Shown here one piece after another: positions 23,028-34,742 of a DNA stretch of 64,000 nucleotides. Origin of the DNA: Riptortus pedestris (taxonomy: Eukaryota; Arthropoda; Insecta; Hemiptera; Alydidae); NCBI GenBank assembly GCA_019009955.1, contig CM032229.1, positions 76,057,001 to 76,121,000 of the forward strand, given 5' to 3'. The notes under the pieces are model-generated. The model was not told the origin of the DNA. It did not search any database and saw only the letters and a list, made by a program, of their open reading frames with translations. The translations under genes and the position numbers were made by a program. Within the stretch, counting starts at the first letter, position 1. Each line of letters starts with the position of its first letter.

Positions 23028-24207
23028 GGGTCTTTTCTACTTTACCCACTCATGCTACTATTTAAATACTTGGTTACTTTCTCAAGTAATAGTTACCTAG
23101 CATTAGTGAAAACATATGTTCCACTAGCTAAAGGTTAGGCTTGGTTTAGTGTGCTTTGTGTCTTCAAGGTGTTAAGCATAAAAATGAATCTCATTGAGCT
23201 CAGCAAGCAAATTGGCTCAGCTCGTAAGGCAGTTCGGTTCTTACAAAAACGTGTCATAATTCACACGAAAAGGAGGTGCCCAAGAAGACACTGGATGAGG
23301 CTATATTTTCTTCAGGATCGTTTACCAGTATGGCGCTGCTATAAGAAAAGTTGCAGGTATGAAATTAGCATTTACTGGGATACTTGGTTATCTCATAGCA
23401 GGCTCGGACTGGAAAAGGCTATTCTGTTTATATATTCCTGGACGAAGGGCTACATAACCACAAAGTTTTGTAGGGATGAATTAAAGATGTCCGCAAATAC
23501 TATAACAGACTGGAAGAACTACATGCGTGAGGTGTGTGCTTCAGACATATTAAGCAACCCTATAGTTATTGGTGGCCCCGGTTCTCATGTAGAAATCGAT
23601 GAAAGCTGCTTCACGAGAAGAAAATACAACCGAGGCAGGTTATACCCCAATCAATGGGTATTCGGAGGAGTGTGTAGAGAAACTAGAGAGGTTTTTTTGT
23701 ATGCTGTTCCAGATAGAACTGCAGCAACTTTAACAGACTGTATCAGAAGTGCGATCCGACCTGGAACTATGATATATTCAGACTGCTTTAGATCGTATCA
23801 TGGGCTAAAGAAGCTGCCTGGAATCTATTACAAGCATTACACAGTAGACCACTCTAAAAACTTTGTTGACCTAAAAACAGGAGCGCATACTCAAAGGATA
23901 GTCTGTTTGGTCTAGTGTCAAACGAAGAAACAAGGTGGAGTGTGGTACTAGAAGATCTATGTTGGATTCATATCTCTGCGAGTGGATGTGGAGGAGGAGA
24001 TATGAAAAGGAGGATTTATTTATGAAAATCCTGGAGGGTATTGCTCGTTATTGGTCCGTAAATGTTAGTTGTTTTATTATCTTTTTATGTTGTTTAATTG
24101 TTTCTCTGGAAATAAACACGTTCTAACCGTATTATATTATTTATAAATCACAGTTGAATCACTGTTATTCACATTCAGAAAATGAGTGGGTAAAGTAGAA
24201 AAGACCC
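23028..24207 (+). mobile_element. Merlin DNA transposon (~1.18 kb), nearly complete
   Basis: Perfect 26-bp terminal inverted repeats begin GGGTCTTTTCTACTTTACCC at 23028-23053, with the inverted copy at 24182-24207. An 8-bp flanking duplication with one mismatch adjoins them. Between the ends lies one transposase gene of the ISXO2/IS1595-like DDE type that defines Merlin. The element keeps its full structure and lacks only an intact reading frame, so it is an inactivated formerly autonomous copy. Confidence 0.92.
23151..24126 (+). pseudogene. Merlin (IS1595/ISXO2-like) transposase, frameshifted
   Basis: The first frame (23151-23915, 254 codons; an alternative start Met lies at codon 12) contains WRCYKKSC near residues 61-68 and a DDE core with VEIDES (Asp150) and IYSDCFRSY (Asp211). 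It then shows HTQRI at 246-250, just before the expected catalytic Glu. There it runs into an unrelated VCLV and a stop. The other frame resumes at once with WSSVKRRNK and continues through RSMLDSYLCEWMWRRR and ILEGIARYWS to a stop at 24124-24126, matching the known family C-terminus. Joining the two needs a shift of two bases at about 23898-23902, exactly where the third catalytic residue should be encoded. The protein would bind the terminal repeats and catalyse cut-and-paste transposition, but this copy should be dead. Confidence 0.92.
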
Positions 24208-24215
24208 GAGTTAAA

Positions 24216-26445
24216 TAATATTCCTTACACTTTCAAACATTCTAGATTTCAGAAAACATGGCTCACATTCCTCTGGAGTGATGTCAATGAATAATCCAGA
24301 CATTTTACCAGTCACACGATAAAGTTTATAGAATTGACTATATTCAACAGGATTGAGAATCGATAAATGAATTGTATGCCAGAAACTTTTGGAGCATCTA
24401 AGACCTTAGACATTTCTCAAATCCAAGTCTTGGACTTGGGACCCGGAAATTAAATGTAAAATAAATACATTTCATTTCCGAATTCTTAGTTCATTTCTCC
24501 ATTAAATGTCAAATAAACATAAAAGGATACTTCAATTTTTTTATTGTCTATAAAAAGTGTACCAATATTATGCCAATTAATTTCTATACACATTATTAAA
24601 CCGCATATATACATTTACAACACATTCGTTATAAAATAAACGGATTTTATCAAATCTGTTATTGTAATTATATGTAATAATTTAATTTCTTTAATTAACT
24701 TAATACCACTCTAAATATATAACATGCATTTCTATGTTACTGACAATCTGTGATATTAATAAATTAATTAGAAGACAGCATGCTTTATAAATGATCAGAA
24801 ACTTGTCCCCATCTGACACAATGTACCTGATAATAAATTATTTTTTGCCCTATTTTCATTACAAATATTTTGGAGTTTCATATAATAATTGAACATTTTT
24901 TATTGTATTTATTTATTTTTTATCCTATAGTTATTAAGTTCTTATGAAGTAATGTTACATATGCTGTAGGCTTTCCAAAATACATTATAACCATTATTAC
25001 GAAAAATATTAAAAGAAAAAATATGAATGAAAAGATTGAAACCCGTTCCAATTAGCTATAGTAGTGCCAAAGTGAACGCTGAAATAATAATAATAATGAT
25101 GTATTATATAAAATAAACCAGTTTGATTTCTTGGTCTTCATGTGCAAATTTTAACCTTTTTTATATTTAGCTCATAAATCTTCAATGTTATTTCAAGAGG
25201 GCCGCTACCGGAGTGATAATAATAAATGCTATTCCTATTGTAGGCAATTTTAAAATAATATAAGTCAAATTCATTTTATGCACTTTATGTGGCTAGTTGT
25301 TTGGATTCTATTAGTTGATCCCGTATTATTGACAAAACTTATAAAAAGTAAATAAACAAAATGTTTTTTTTAGAATACAAACAAAGAAAAGTTACGGGGT
25401 AGAAAATCTCAAATCATTTAAATTTAGCTGTAAGTCTATAGTGAGAACCATTTATATTTACTTGGAGTACTTATAATTAAAGACACAAGACTCTTTTTCT
25501 CTCCCCGAAAAGGAATGATTCTAATATTATATGCTGTATTCAACCGTATTTATAAGTGCTAATTAGTTACATTTAACTTTCTTCTTCCAGTTGTTTGCCG
25601 TTTCGTTAAGGTAAAGAGTTCGTTTTCTTTCATGTCACCAATCCAATGGTTTTAAAATTATCTCTCAAATGGCGTATCCTCCAATTATCTTGAGTGATTT
25701 CTAGAACAACCCACTTGAAAAAGGAGAAATAAAACAATTTTGACTCTTTTTCCCTTTTGGCATTTATTAAAAGAGTAACTTTTAGCAGAAACTCTCCAAA
25801 CTCTACTCTCTCTTCCTTTATGAAACATTTTGTTTTGTTAAAAAGCTCTAAAGCGCATACTAACCCGGCTAATGAATCGGTTCAGATTCTCGTTCCGCCG
25901 GAATCGGCACAGATGAAAGGATTTAGCCAGTTCATGATTCTTGAAGGTGATGAATGCCTAAGTTTGTTGGAAATAACGGGGATACAACAACTCCTCGAAA
26001 GAAAATAAAAACCTGATCCTGAAGTTATGGAAGTTGAGGTTCACTTTCTGCATGTTCTGTTTCAGAACTCCTAACGAGTAAACTCTTTAACATTTCCACC
26101 GTCTGTATTCAGCTCTTCTTCCTCCATTTTTTACTCAGTTCAGTTTTTTTTTATTATTTTGTTCCCAGGCAGGGCGGATGTCTAACTTATTTCTTTCGAA
26201 AACTTTGGGCAACTCTTATTGTTTAATCCAATCAGTCTTATTTTTTTGATTGATAAGTTCTTTGCCCTACATAATAGAAGATAGAAACATTTTCTTTAAA
26301 AACATTCCACTTGATTGAAATTTAAACGCAGGTCACTTCGCTTGCCTGGTGGAGGATCTGATAATACTGACCGTGAACCAACTGATTCTAACTTTTTTAT
26401 TCCCCCAGTGTTAAATGTCAAAGTAATTAGAGTGCCTTTGTAATA
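24216..26445. other. anonymous AT-rich DNA
   Basis: No gene is recognised. A short stretch at about 25040-25100 (CCCGTTCCAATTAGCTATAG followed by AATAATAATAATGATG) looks like the 3' end of a SINE copy. The frame at 25757-26008 has no motif. Confidence 0.45.
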
Positions 26446-26448
26446 CTC

Positions 26449-26456
26449 ACACACAC

Positions 26457-26512
<56 letters not shown>

Positions 26513-26527
26513 CGAGAGAGAGAGAGT
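26449..26527. repeat. (CA)n(TA)n(GA)n microsatellite
   Basis: A short CACACACA tract leads into (TA)n at about 26458-26510, then GCGAGAGAGAGAGAG. The minus-strand frame at 26296-26583 spans it and encodes an IYIY repeat. Confidence 0.95.
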
Positions 26528-26687
26528 AAAAGAGAGGGTGAGGGCGTGTTGAAAGTGTAGCCATACTGGGCAAAAAACAACAAATTTTCTGCTTTAAATC
26601 ATCTTATTTATTTTAATCTGCAACACGTTTCGTACAGTGTAGCTCCTTATCATGGGGTTCTTTTTTTTCTAAAAATTCTCTTTATAA

Positions 26688-26732
<45 letters not shown>

Positions 26733-27147
26733 ACTGTACGTGTGTATGTCACTGAACTCCACCTAAACTGCTGGACCGATTTGAATGAATTATTTTGTTG
26801 GCGTTTGGGTGACGCCCTGGGTGTTTTTGATTCACAAATCAGCCGGGCAGGTGGAGCAGGAATAGGGGTTGTAAGGGAGGCCTAAAATTAAAAATAGAGA
26901 TATTTCGTTTCCTATTGGTTTTTTGGCCAATATGCACACGACAAAAGTTGTTTATTTTGTTATTTAGAGTAACTTTTGTTATAATCACTTTTGTCGAATA
27001 AACGAGATATACACTAAAGAATTAAAGTGGGAGCCAATAATTTTTTGGACACTAACGATTGAACCGAACTTAACAAAACTCTATATATAAATTAGCATTA
27101 ATTCTTCCATGATTATAAGCTATGTTAAATTTTTTAGGTTCGAACGG

Positions 27148-27208
<61 letters not shown>

Positions 27209-27390
27209 GGAGATCTGAATAAAAAATTCCCGATATTTTATTTTCTATTTGTTTTTAGGCAAACGTGCACATAACAAAAATTGTTTTTTGAGTTATTAAA
27301 AGTAGCTTTTGTTTTAAACATAATATTATTAAATTTAAAATTCTAATCGCTTGAAATATTATGCAGGACAACGTCTGTCGGGTTCGCTAG

Positions 27391-27393
<3 letters not shown>
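26688..27393 (+). mobile_element. Helitron-like non-autonomous element (candidate)
   Basis: After TCTATATATA the sequence reads TGTACGTGTGTATGTCACTG and then GCTGGACCGATTTGAATGAA. It ends GACAACGTCTGTCGGGTTCG followed by CTAGT. From memory, these phrases resemble non-autonomous Helitron-type repeats of insects: a 5' TC, a 3' CTAG followed by T, and a GACA/TGTC mini-stem near the 3' end. There is no Rep/helicase. (TA)n tracts lie at both ends and in the middle (26690-26727, 27151-27204 and 27395-27437). An internal segment is duplicated (about 26900-26990 and 27225-27315). Confidence 0.5.
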
Positions 27394-27438
<45 letters not shown>

Positions 27439-27439
27439 T

Positions 27440-28745
27440 ATAAATATTTCCTTACCTAATTTATATGGTCTATATGTATATGCTGAATTTGGATTGTCAT
27501 ATTTGGTTTCTTTATGTCACATTAACTTGTAGAAAAATTGAATTTCGATTTTATTACAACAATATCTATATTGGTTCCATTACGAAATTAAGAAGACTTG
27601 ACTAGCCAATGTTTATAACCTTAATAATGAGAATGCTACTATCTAGACTGTTGATATTAATACTTTATATTTTATTTAATTACAATTAAATTATTATATA
27701 AAGAACTGAAAAATGGATCTTTTATCTTTAAGTTAATTCGAGATTAGTGACCTAAATGTCTTAACAGTGGCAGTGGTTGAGGAATCCCATAATCAGGTAT
27801 CTTAAATTAGCAAATTCTAATTAAATATTTTTATTGGAAAGTCTATTTTCATTACTAATTTAATATTTTATTGGACCTTACAATACCTTTCTTATCTGTT
27901 AGCTATATTTATTGGAACTGTAATAGCTCTCGACAGCTGGGTTTAGTCATCTGGGGAATTGTGTTAAAACGCTGGTAAGAATGTGTTTAAGCGAGGTCAG
28001 TTATCTTGGAGTTGCCAGGATAGGGTGTTAAACTTTAATTCAGTTATGAAGTAATACCATTCAGTTATTTAAGTTAGTTGCTCCCTAGTGCTTCCGAGGT
28101 CATCACCACTAATCTAACTAAGAAACAATGTCCAACAAATAATAAACTACTTTCAGAATTAGTCCCAATATACCTCATAAATTACTAACCTTGAACTTGA
28201 TAACAACTATTGAACTCAACAGATTAATGAGAATATATTTGAAATGTTACTGATTTAAGATATAATCTAAGAACATTTATAATATATATTTGTTTAATTG
28301 TTGAAGAGTTAGCTACTGATAATTAACTATTGGCTAAAAGTTAATTATTGTATAGGATATGTCATTTACAAAATTGGAAAGAATATTATAATTCAAATTA
28401 TTGATCATGAAAGCAACAGTGAAATTAAACAAAATTAGTTCCCCTATAAATTCAGTAGTTTCCCCTCCTCTCCAGTACAATGCAACAATTAAGATTTTAA
28501 CATTATTTAGGATTATATTTCTACCTTTATATTCTCCCTCAATATTACCTTCTAAGAGAGTAAATCTTTTAAACCAGATAGCTTCACAAGCCACTAGTTT
28601 GATCTGTCTCTAGAGAGTTTCTTATTCGAGAATATCTCTCCAACACTTGGACTGCCCCAATTAATGCTAGGATTATTCTTGAGTGTGCTATACATCTTTT
28701 TCCATTTAGAAATAAACACATATACAGCTCTCCACTCCAAATCAA
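27440..28745. other. anonymous AT-rich DNA
   Basis: No gene or repeat is recognised. Overlapping frames at 28334-28594 (-) and 28401-28613 (+) are antisense and lack a motif. Confidence 0.45.
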
Positions 28746-28751
28746 TTTTTT

Positions 28752-29056
28752 ATTCAGCTCATTATAACGTTTGGGCCTTTGTGGCCATTTGAGGTCATCC
28801 GAATTTTATTGTCCTAAAATACTTTTCTTCTTTATGTGTAGCACGATTAGCTCTTTGTCAACCTCACTAAAATTTTGTATAAAACCAAACTATTTGTCTC
28901 AAGTCATAGTGCATGTAGATGGGAGTGCATATAAAAATATAAAAGTCCTTTATGTCTGTATATACAGAGCTGTTCATGCTCCTCATAAAGAAGAAAAAAT
29001 AAAGATTATCTGAAGATGGCCATAAAAGCCAAAACGTTATAATGAACTGAATAAAG
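28752..29056. repeat. foldback repeat with ~100-bp inverted arms
   Basis: The left arm begins ATTCAGCTCATTATAACGTT. The right arm ends AACGTTATAATGAACTGAAT and also contains GATGGCCATAAAAGCC. Similarity extends inward for about 100 bp on each side (TTTTCTTCTTTATG against CATAAAGAAGAAAA). The overlapping frames on both strands come from this symmetry. A (TA)n tract follows at about 29089-29111. Confidence 0.7.
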
Positions 29057-29111
29057 AAATTATTTGAGATGAAGAACCGCATATTTCTATATATATATAT
29101 ATATATATATT

Positions 29112-31900
29112 TCTCATATGGTTGAACTTGAGACCCAAAAATTAAAAAACTAATTTAAATACATCTTTGTAATTATTTATTATCCAAAAACATGACGAGA
29201 CCACGACAAACATGACGATGATGTCGTTTGTATTTGTTCCCGAAAAGCGCATTCCAGTACGGACAGACATGTTATTTCAAGCACTTCAGCCAGAGGGAAT
29301 ACCTATTGAGAGTTCTGCTACTTTCAAGGATATCAGATTGACAGCCAAAATACTGGAATGGGATATTTCGGAAAGTCAAACAGAAGTAGACGACCCTTAT
29401 GGGTTCGGGTGTACAACTGGCTTATGCCAAGGCCAGCCGTCAAGTTTTAACCGTAACATGTAAGTGGCAATCTGAAGAATAAGGACAAAACCTGGATGTA
29501 CCGTATATTACAACCTGGCACAGCATATAGTATATGGTGAAAATGTGTACCCTCGCTGGTAAACGGTATTATCTGTTGCAGAGGAAGAGTTTGTACGATC
29601 ATCGCAACCTTCTGGTATATACAGAAAAGCTAATGTACAAGAGAAGCACTTATGAACTGGAAAGATTGCTTGGCCTGTCAATATAGTGAGGAGGCAGTTT
29701 CTAATTTTAGCACATTTAACTATCTGGCTGGGAGCGTTACGGAGAACAATAGTTATGGAATTCAACGTTATGGCCAGAATATTTACAGGAGCCAGATGAA
29801 TCAATGCGTTGCAAAAAGCAGCTAGAACAGCTCTGTGAAAGTTGTGCGAATGCTAAATTGGGGGAGTCGAAGTAAGAAAAGAAGAGTCGAAGAAGTAAGG
29901 CATATCGAAAAGAAGAAGCAGGCCCAAATAGAGATAACTTGCAGAAGATCTTCAATGAGACGGTGTTACTTAATAGTTTGCGATGTAAGGAGAGGTACAG
30001 ATGGTGAGGTCTTAAGTGTCTACTAGTAATTAGGTAAGTAACTCAGTTACCTTTCTTATGCTTACAGACAAATATTTATTTTCTTCTTTTGCTAGCATTT
30101 TCCTCCCATTACTTTTCATATGGGTCTTGCATTTCTCAGTAGTTGGACGCCTTCTTCAGGCATAGAAAACGAATTATGTTTTCTAAAAACAAGTTTGCAT
30201 TCTCGTATTGGGTGCTGCTTTAACTTGTCGTCATTAGACTGCGCTCGCAAGGTAAAGAAAAATCTTCATTCAATTAGAGAAGTAACTATTTTTGTATTTT
30301 TTTTATCACAATACCAATTTAGAGACTCAAATTATTTTATTTCTATTTTTAATCTTCACCCTTTTTTCCTTATCCAGGAATAACAATAATATTTGGAAAG
30401 CTGAGAAAAATATTGGATAAATCAGTATTTCTCTAAAAGAAAATACATTCAAAATACAAAGGAAATAATAACATGTTCTTTTTCAGTTTAAATGGTACAT
30501 TTGGTATGTAGACTAATAAAAAAGTACTCTCCATGGTCCACCGACTTTTCTGTTGTGGCAAAGGGAAAAACTTCATTATTGAAAAAGTAGTTATTTTACT
30601 TACACCAATGTTTCTCGGGCATCGAATTGATCCCGTAGTATTTTCCGCAAATCTTTCTGAGCCCCCCACCCTTTTATTTGATGAAAACATAAGATACTTC
30701 TGTTTGTGATCCCCCCTAGACTCGGCTCAATTCCAGGAATGATTTGGATTCATATCTTCGAAGTCTTCAGTTTATCTCATCCAAATACTGAATTATTAAA
30801 ATCCCAAATATAAAATCGTTCACCGCCGGTATAGCAAATACCATAAATGTCACAAAAATGATAATTCCCTTATATCTTGGGTGTACTGCAAAACTCTCAA
30901 CGTGTTATTCAGAACCTGTCTACGCCTGTCTTATATTTATTTATTTTTTGTCATTAACATTTAAAATATTCATTTCTAAGGACTTAATAAATCGAAATAT
31001 CCAGTTATTCCATATATTCGTTATCGAAGGGAACATGTCAAAATTCAATAAAGCTTTTTTTTAGTTCTGAAAAACGTCTTGATTTCCACTAGAAATTCGG
31101 AATTTATTTATTATGCCACCTTAACTACAAAATGTTATATTTGTAGCTTAAAATTAAATTAAGTAAAAATCTATGTTTAGAGGCTAATAATTCCTATTGT
31201 TCCTTAGAACTGTATTATTGTAGCTTGAAAGTAAATCAATTCTTTCACTCGACCTCAACCCCTTTCGTTCCCTGAAAGCAAATAGCTATAAATGGAAAAT
31301 CGATAGCTGAGAGCAAATGTGTGTTTATTTGCCTAGTTCCGGATCCCATGTCTCATGAGGAGATTAAAAGGAGAATGTATTATGCGATACCTTTGGAGGG
31401 AATTCGATATTTCAATTAATTAACTGACCTACAAAAATCTATACCTACTTTCATTTGCAGTACACCGATAAAGAATATAAGAGGAATATATTTTTTTTTG
31501 CGTTACATATAATATTCAGTGATCAATTGTTAGTTACTTTTTTTTTTTAAATTAAAATTTGAAGTTAACAAAATGTTGAATAATAGTGCTACACATTATT
31601 CAATATATTGTTATGTTTATTTAAATATACTAATGTTAAATAAAACTACCAAAAAATATTGGATTTATTTAATTCTTGGTTAGCCATAAACTTGTGATTG
31701 CCTCATAGTTTTAGCAATTGGAATTTCATCTTTGATATGCAGACATAGTTATTGTTTAATGAAAATAAGTTTAATCAATGGATTCAGAAACAGAATTATA
31801 AAGCTATACATTATTGCATAAAAAAAGGAATCATGGTAGAAACATAATTTTGGTGTTATGGTAGATTTGTTAAATCGTTGGAATTAATGTTCTTTTTAAA
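29112..31900. other. anonymous DNA with one coding-like patch at 29212-29990
   Basis: Positions 29212-29463 (+) encode 83 residues of fairly balanced composition with DDPYGFGCTTGLCQG, followed by a stop. Beyond it, frame fragments such as LCESCANAKLG occur up to about 29990, interrupted by stops. I recognise no family. It could be a decayed gene or chance. The rest of the interval (30030-31900) shows nothing recognisable. Confidence 0.25.
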
Positions 31901-31968
31901 CCTCAAACTGTGGATTCAATTCCCCAGTGGACAGGAGCAAGTTATTTATTGATGAACACTCTAAATAT

Positions 31969-32054
31969 ATCAGGATCAATAACAACGTATTGTCTTCTAC
32001 AAGTACCTCTACAAATTGTACCTGTAGAGGACAGGGCGTTTTTATTGATCCTGA
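31969..32054. other. imperfect hairpin H1 (36-bp stem, 11-nt loop)
   Basis: CAGGATCAATAA at the left pairs with TTTATTGATCCTG at the right. The 36-bp stem has 30 Watson-Crick pairs, three G-U pairs and three mismatches, around loop 32007-32017. Its size resembles a miRNA precursor or a decayed foldback element. There is no expression evidence. Confidence 0.6.
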
Positions 32055-32061
32055 ACAATTG

Positions 32062-32310
32062 GTTCCTCTACCGTCCGGCATCTTGGGAGAACTCTAAATA
32101 TAATACTAAGAGGAACAACGTCAATATATTTTTAAGATGAATTTTATTTTGATTTCTTAAAACTAAATTTTCAACAAGGATCAATAAGAAGGCCAAGTCC
32201 TCTATTGGTTTTTAATATTATGCAGAGAAAAAAACCAGTAGAGGACTTGGCCTTCTTATTGATCTTTATACATTTGTTCCTCTACCATCCAGCATATTCC
32301 AGAAATTTTC
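32062..32310 (+). repeat. repeat of TTCCTCTACCGTCCGGCAT block
   Basis: GTTCCTCTACCGTCCGGCAT at about 32062 recurs as GTTCCTCTACCATCCAGCAT at about 32277, each time just downstream of a hairpin. GTTCCTCTACCGTCCAACA occurs again near 51698. The hairpin plus this block therefore forms a repeated unit. Confidence 0.6.
32178..32265. other. near-perfect hairpin H2 (35-bp stem, ~14-nt loop)
   Basis: The left arm is GATCAATAAGAAGGCCAAGT followed by CCTCTATTGGTTTTT. The right arm at about 32229-32264 is its reverse complement, with a single position that would be a G-U pair in RNA. The loop is about 32214-32228. The stem starts with the same GGATCAATAA as H1, about 210 bp upstream. Confidence 0.75.
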
Positions 32311-32416
32311 AACAGTTATTAACCCTACGCAATTTTCACTTATTTTTTTTTAAATTGCTATTTCATGTGAATAATGTTTTAAAAGAAGTTCTTTCTACCT
32401 ATTATTAGAACACCGA

Positions 32417-32730
32417 ATCGAGAGAGGTAGAGAGATAGAGAGAGGTAGAGAGAGGAAGAGAGATAGAGAGGTAGAGAGATAGAGAGAGGTAGAGAGGTAG
32501 AAAGGTAGGGAGGTAGAGAGATAGAGAGAGGTAGAGAGGTAGAGAGGTAGGGAGGTAGAGAGATAGAGAGAGGTAGAGAGGTGAGAGGTAGGGAGGAAGA
32601 GAGGTGAGAGGTAGAGAGATAGAGAGAGGTAGAGAGATAGAGAGAGAGGTAGAGAGAAGTAGAGAGGTAAAGAGAGATAGAGAGGTAGAGAGATAGAGAG
32701 AGGTAGATAGGTGGAGAGAGGTAGAGAGGG
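32417..32730. repeat. purine-rich minisatellite of GAGAGGTA/GAGAGATA units
   Basis: About 310 bp consist almost entirely of GAGAGGTAGAGAGATA-type 8-16 bp units. There are almost no C residues on the plus strand, and variants are interspersed (GGGAGGTA, GGAAGAGA). The two long minus-strand frames across it encode only Leu/Ser/Thr/Pro/Tyr repeats and are artefacts of the repeat. Confidence 0.95.
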
Positions 32731-33501
32731 ATCTAATGATTCCAAATATGAAAAGCTCTACAGTTGGGTGTAGGCTCAGAAATATGGGGCTACGCACGGA
32801 CCAGGAAAAGCCGATTACGGATGTTGCCAATCTACATTAAAATATTTTTAACAGTGTGATCGATCATTTTTTTTTTTCATTTTACGTTGCCATGTTAATC
32901 TCCATCGTGACCTAATTTAAGGCCTATTCCGACAAACATTGTGAAATCAGACTGAAAGATACTTAGCCTTAAACAGCTGTACTACCATAGGTATTGTATA
33001 GGCCATAACTTTATTTCAGTCTAATGAAATACCTATGTTACGGCACTGATACAAATTAAATTTCTCCGCTGGAAATGAATTACCTCATAGAACTAATATT
33101 TTCCAGACCAGGAGATAACAGTTAGTTCCAGGCCATGTTTTGGAGACTGGTCACTAGAGCAGATCGAGCCAAGTGAAGTCTACCTGCTTTTATATTCCTT
33201 CTTATATATTCATATGGCCAAGAAGCCAAGTAAGCAACTCAACACCTCGAGAAACGCTGGTACATTATTCTGTAATATATTATTTCCAGTGTAGCTAAGG
33301 AGTCGGTAGATTACAGCGTGAAAAACCATTTCTGTAGTTATATCTGGCTCGCTAAACCGAGGTATCATCGATTATCTCGGGATCAGATTCGGGTGAGGTC
33401 ACAAAATACTTATAGCACCAATTTATTTCTTCTTTAACCATTATGTATTGCGCCAAGCGCGGCTGTGTCATACTTTATTTTTATTCGTCAAAACAAGTAT
33501 A

Positions 33502-33540
<39 letters not shown>

Positions 33541-34740
33541 ATATAGTTGGGTCCTTTTGATCAATCATTAGCCATCCTGCCTAACTCCGTTCATTTTCCA
33601 ACACTTGCGATAGAATAGCTTAAAGTGCTAAAAACCAAAAATTACAAGTACGTTTCTCGATTAAGGATTGATGTTACAAAAAATGTAATGAACAATAATT
33701 GAAAGGAATTTCTCCTTTAACAATATCAATGGTTTCACATTTTCAAAAAGGTAAAGAGGACTGTTACATTTGTGAACGCGTTTTGCACCTATCCAAACGA
33801 GAATGTTGTTAAAAATCAAAATCGTAGTACAAACAAAATGAAATGGGACTTAACCGATTATTGCATCAAAATTTGCATCGTTTGGTGAACTGAAAATTGC
33901 TATTAAAATATGGGATTTGTATTAATGAAATTGTTGAAAACAAGTCTTATTTGTCTACTCGTGGTAATACCGATAATGTGTAACTGGATAAGAAAACCAG
34001 ATAGTTAAAATAGATTTCATTTTTCCCAAATGGACAGTTATAGGACTTCATCACCAATTGGTTAATATAATACAATATGATTTTAATAACTTATATAATA
34101 GATTCGTACTTTGTGACTGTAAAATATGATTCATTTAATAAAATATTGTTGTCAATAAAGCACTAAAGTTTGAGCAATATTCAAATTAGAAGAAAGGATC
34201 CAATTGGACATTTAATTTATGTCAATCCTGTTGATATATTAAAGTCAATTGAAGCGGTTATAACATCAGAGTCAACAAGGGAAAGCTTAGAAGGAGGAAA
34301 TTGCCGAGAGAAGTAATTTCGAGGTGTCGTTCTGATAATGTCTATCAAGCTTTCCAAGTCATTATATTGGAGAGTTTAACTGTAAAATTCTAAGCAGTCA
34401 GCATCAGACACTATTAGCACGCAACCTCTTTAGGTTTCTGCCAACACAATTTGATCTGATTTGATGGTAAAAGGCTAAAACTATTTTGATTGAAGCTTGA
34501 ACTATCTTGAAATTAGGATTAATATGATTTGGGCAACCAACAGCTAGGTTATTATGCCCTTTATGGTAATACAATGCTGTATATAATTCCCTGTTTTAAT
34601 CTATGCCTTAAATAATATCAACTAATATATTGTAAAGACCGCACTTGTCATATCATAAGGGTATTACATTTACTAATTTTCTATACAATTATTTCTTAAC
34701 TAAATGTATAAATACATTTTTATTTATTTACATCTACTTA
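32731..34740. other. anonymous DNA with (TG)n(TA)n at 33500-33536
   Basis: No gene is recognised. A short (GT)n(TA)n microsatellite lies at about 33500-33536. Confidence 0.45.
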
Positions 34741-34742
34741 AA

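Noticed and set aside
23935..24126. Separate small gene downstream of the Merlin frame
   Set aside because: It is the C-terminal part of the same Merlin transposase after the frame break, not an independent gene.
32395..32830. Two long minus-strand frames (116 and 141 codons) rich in Leu, Ser, Thr, Pro and Tyr
   Set aside because: They are translations of the purine minisatellite in two registers. The repeat lacks stops by composition and there is no non-repetitive protein sequence.
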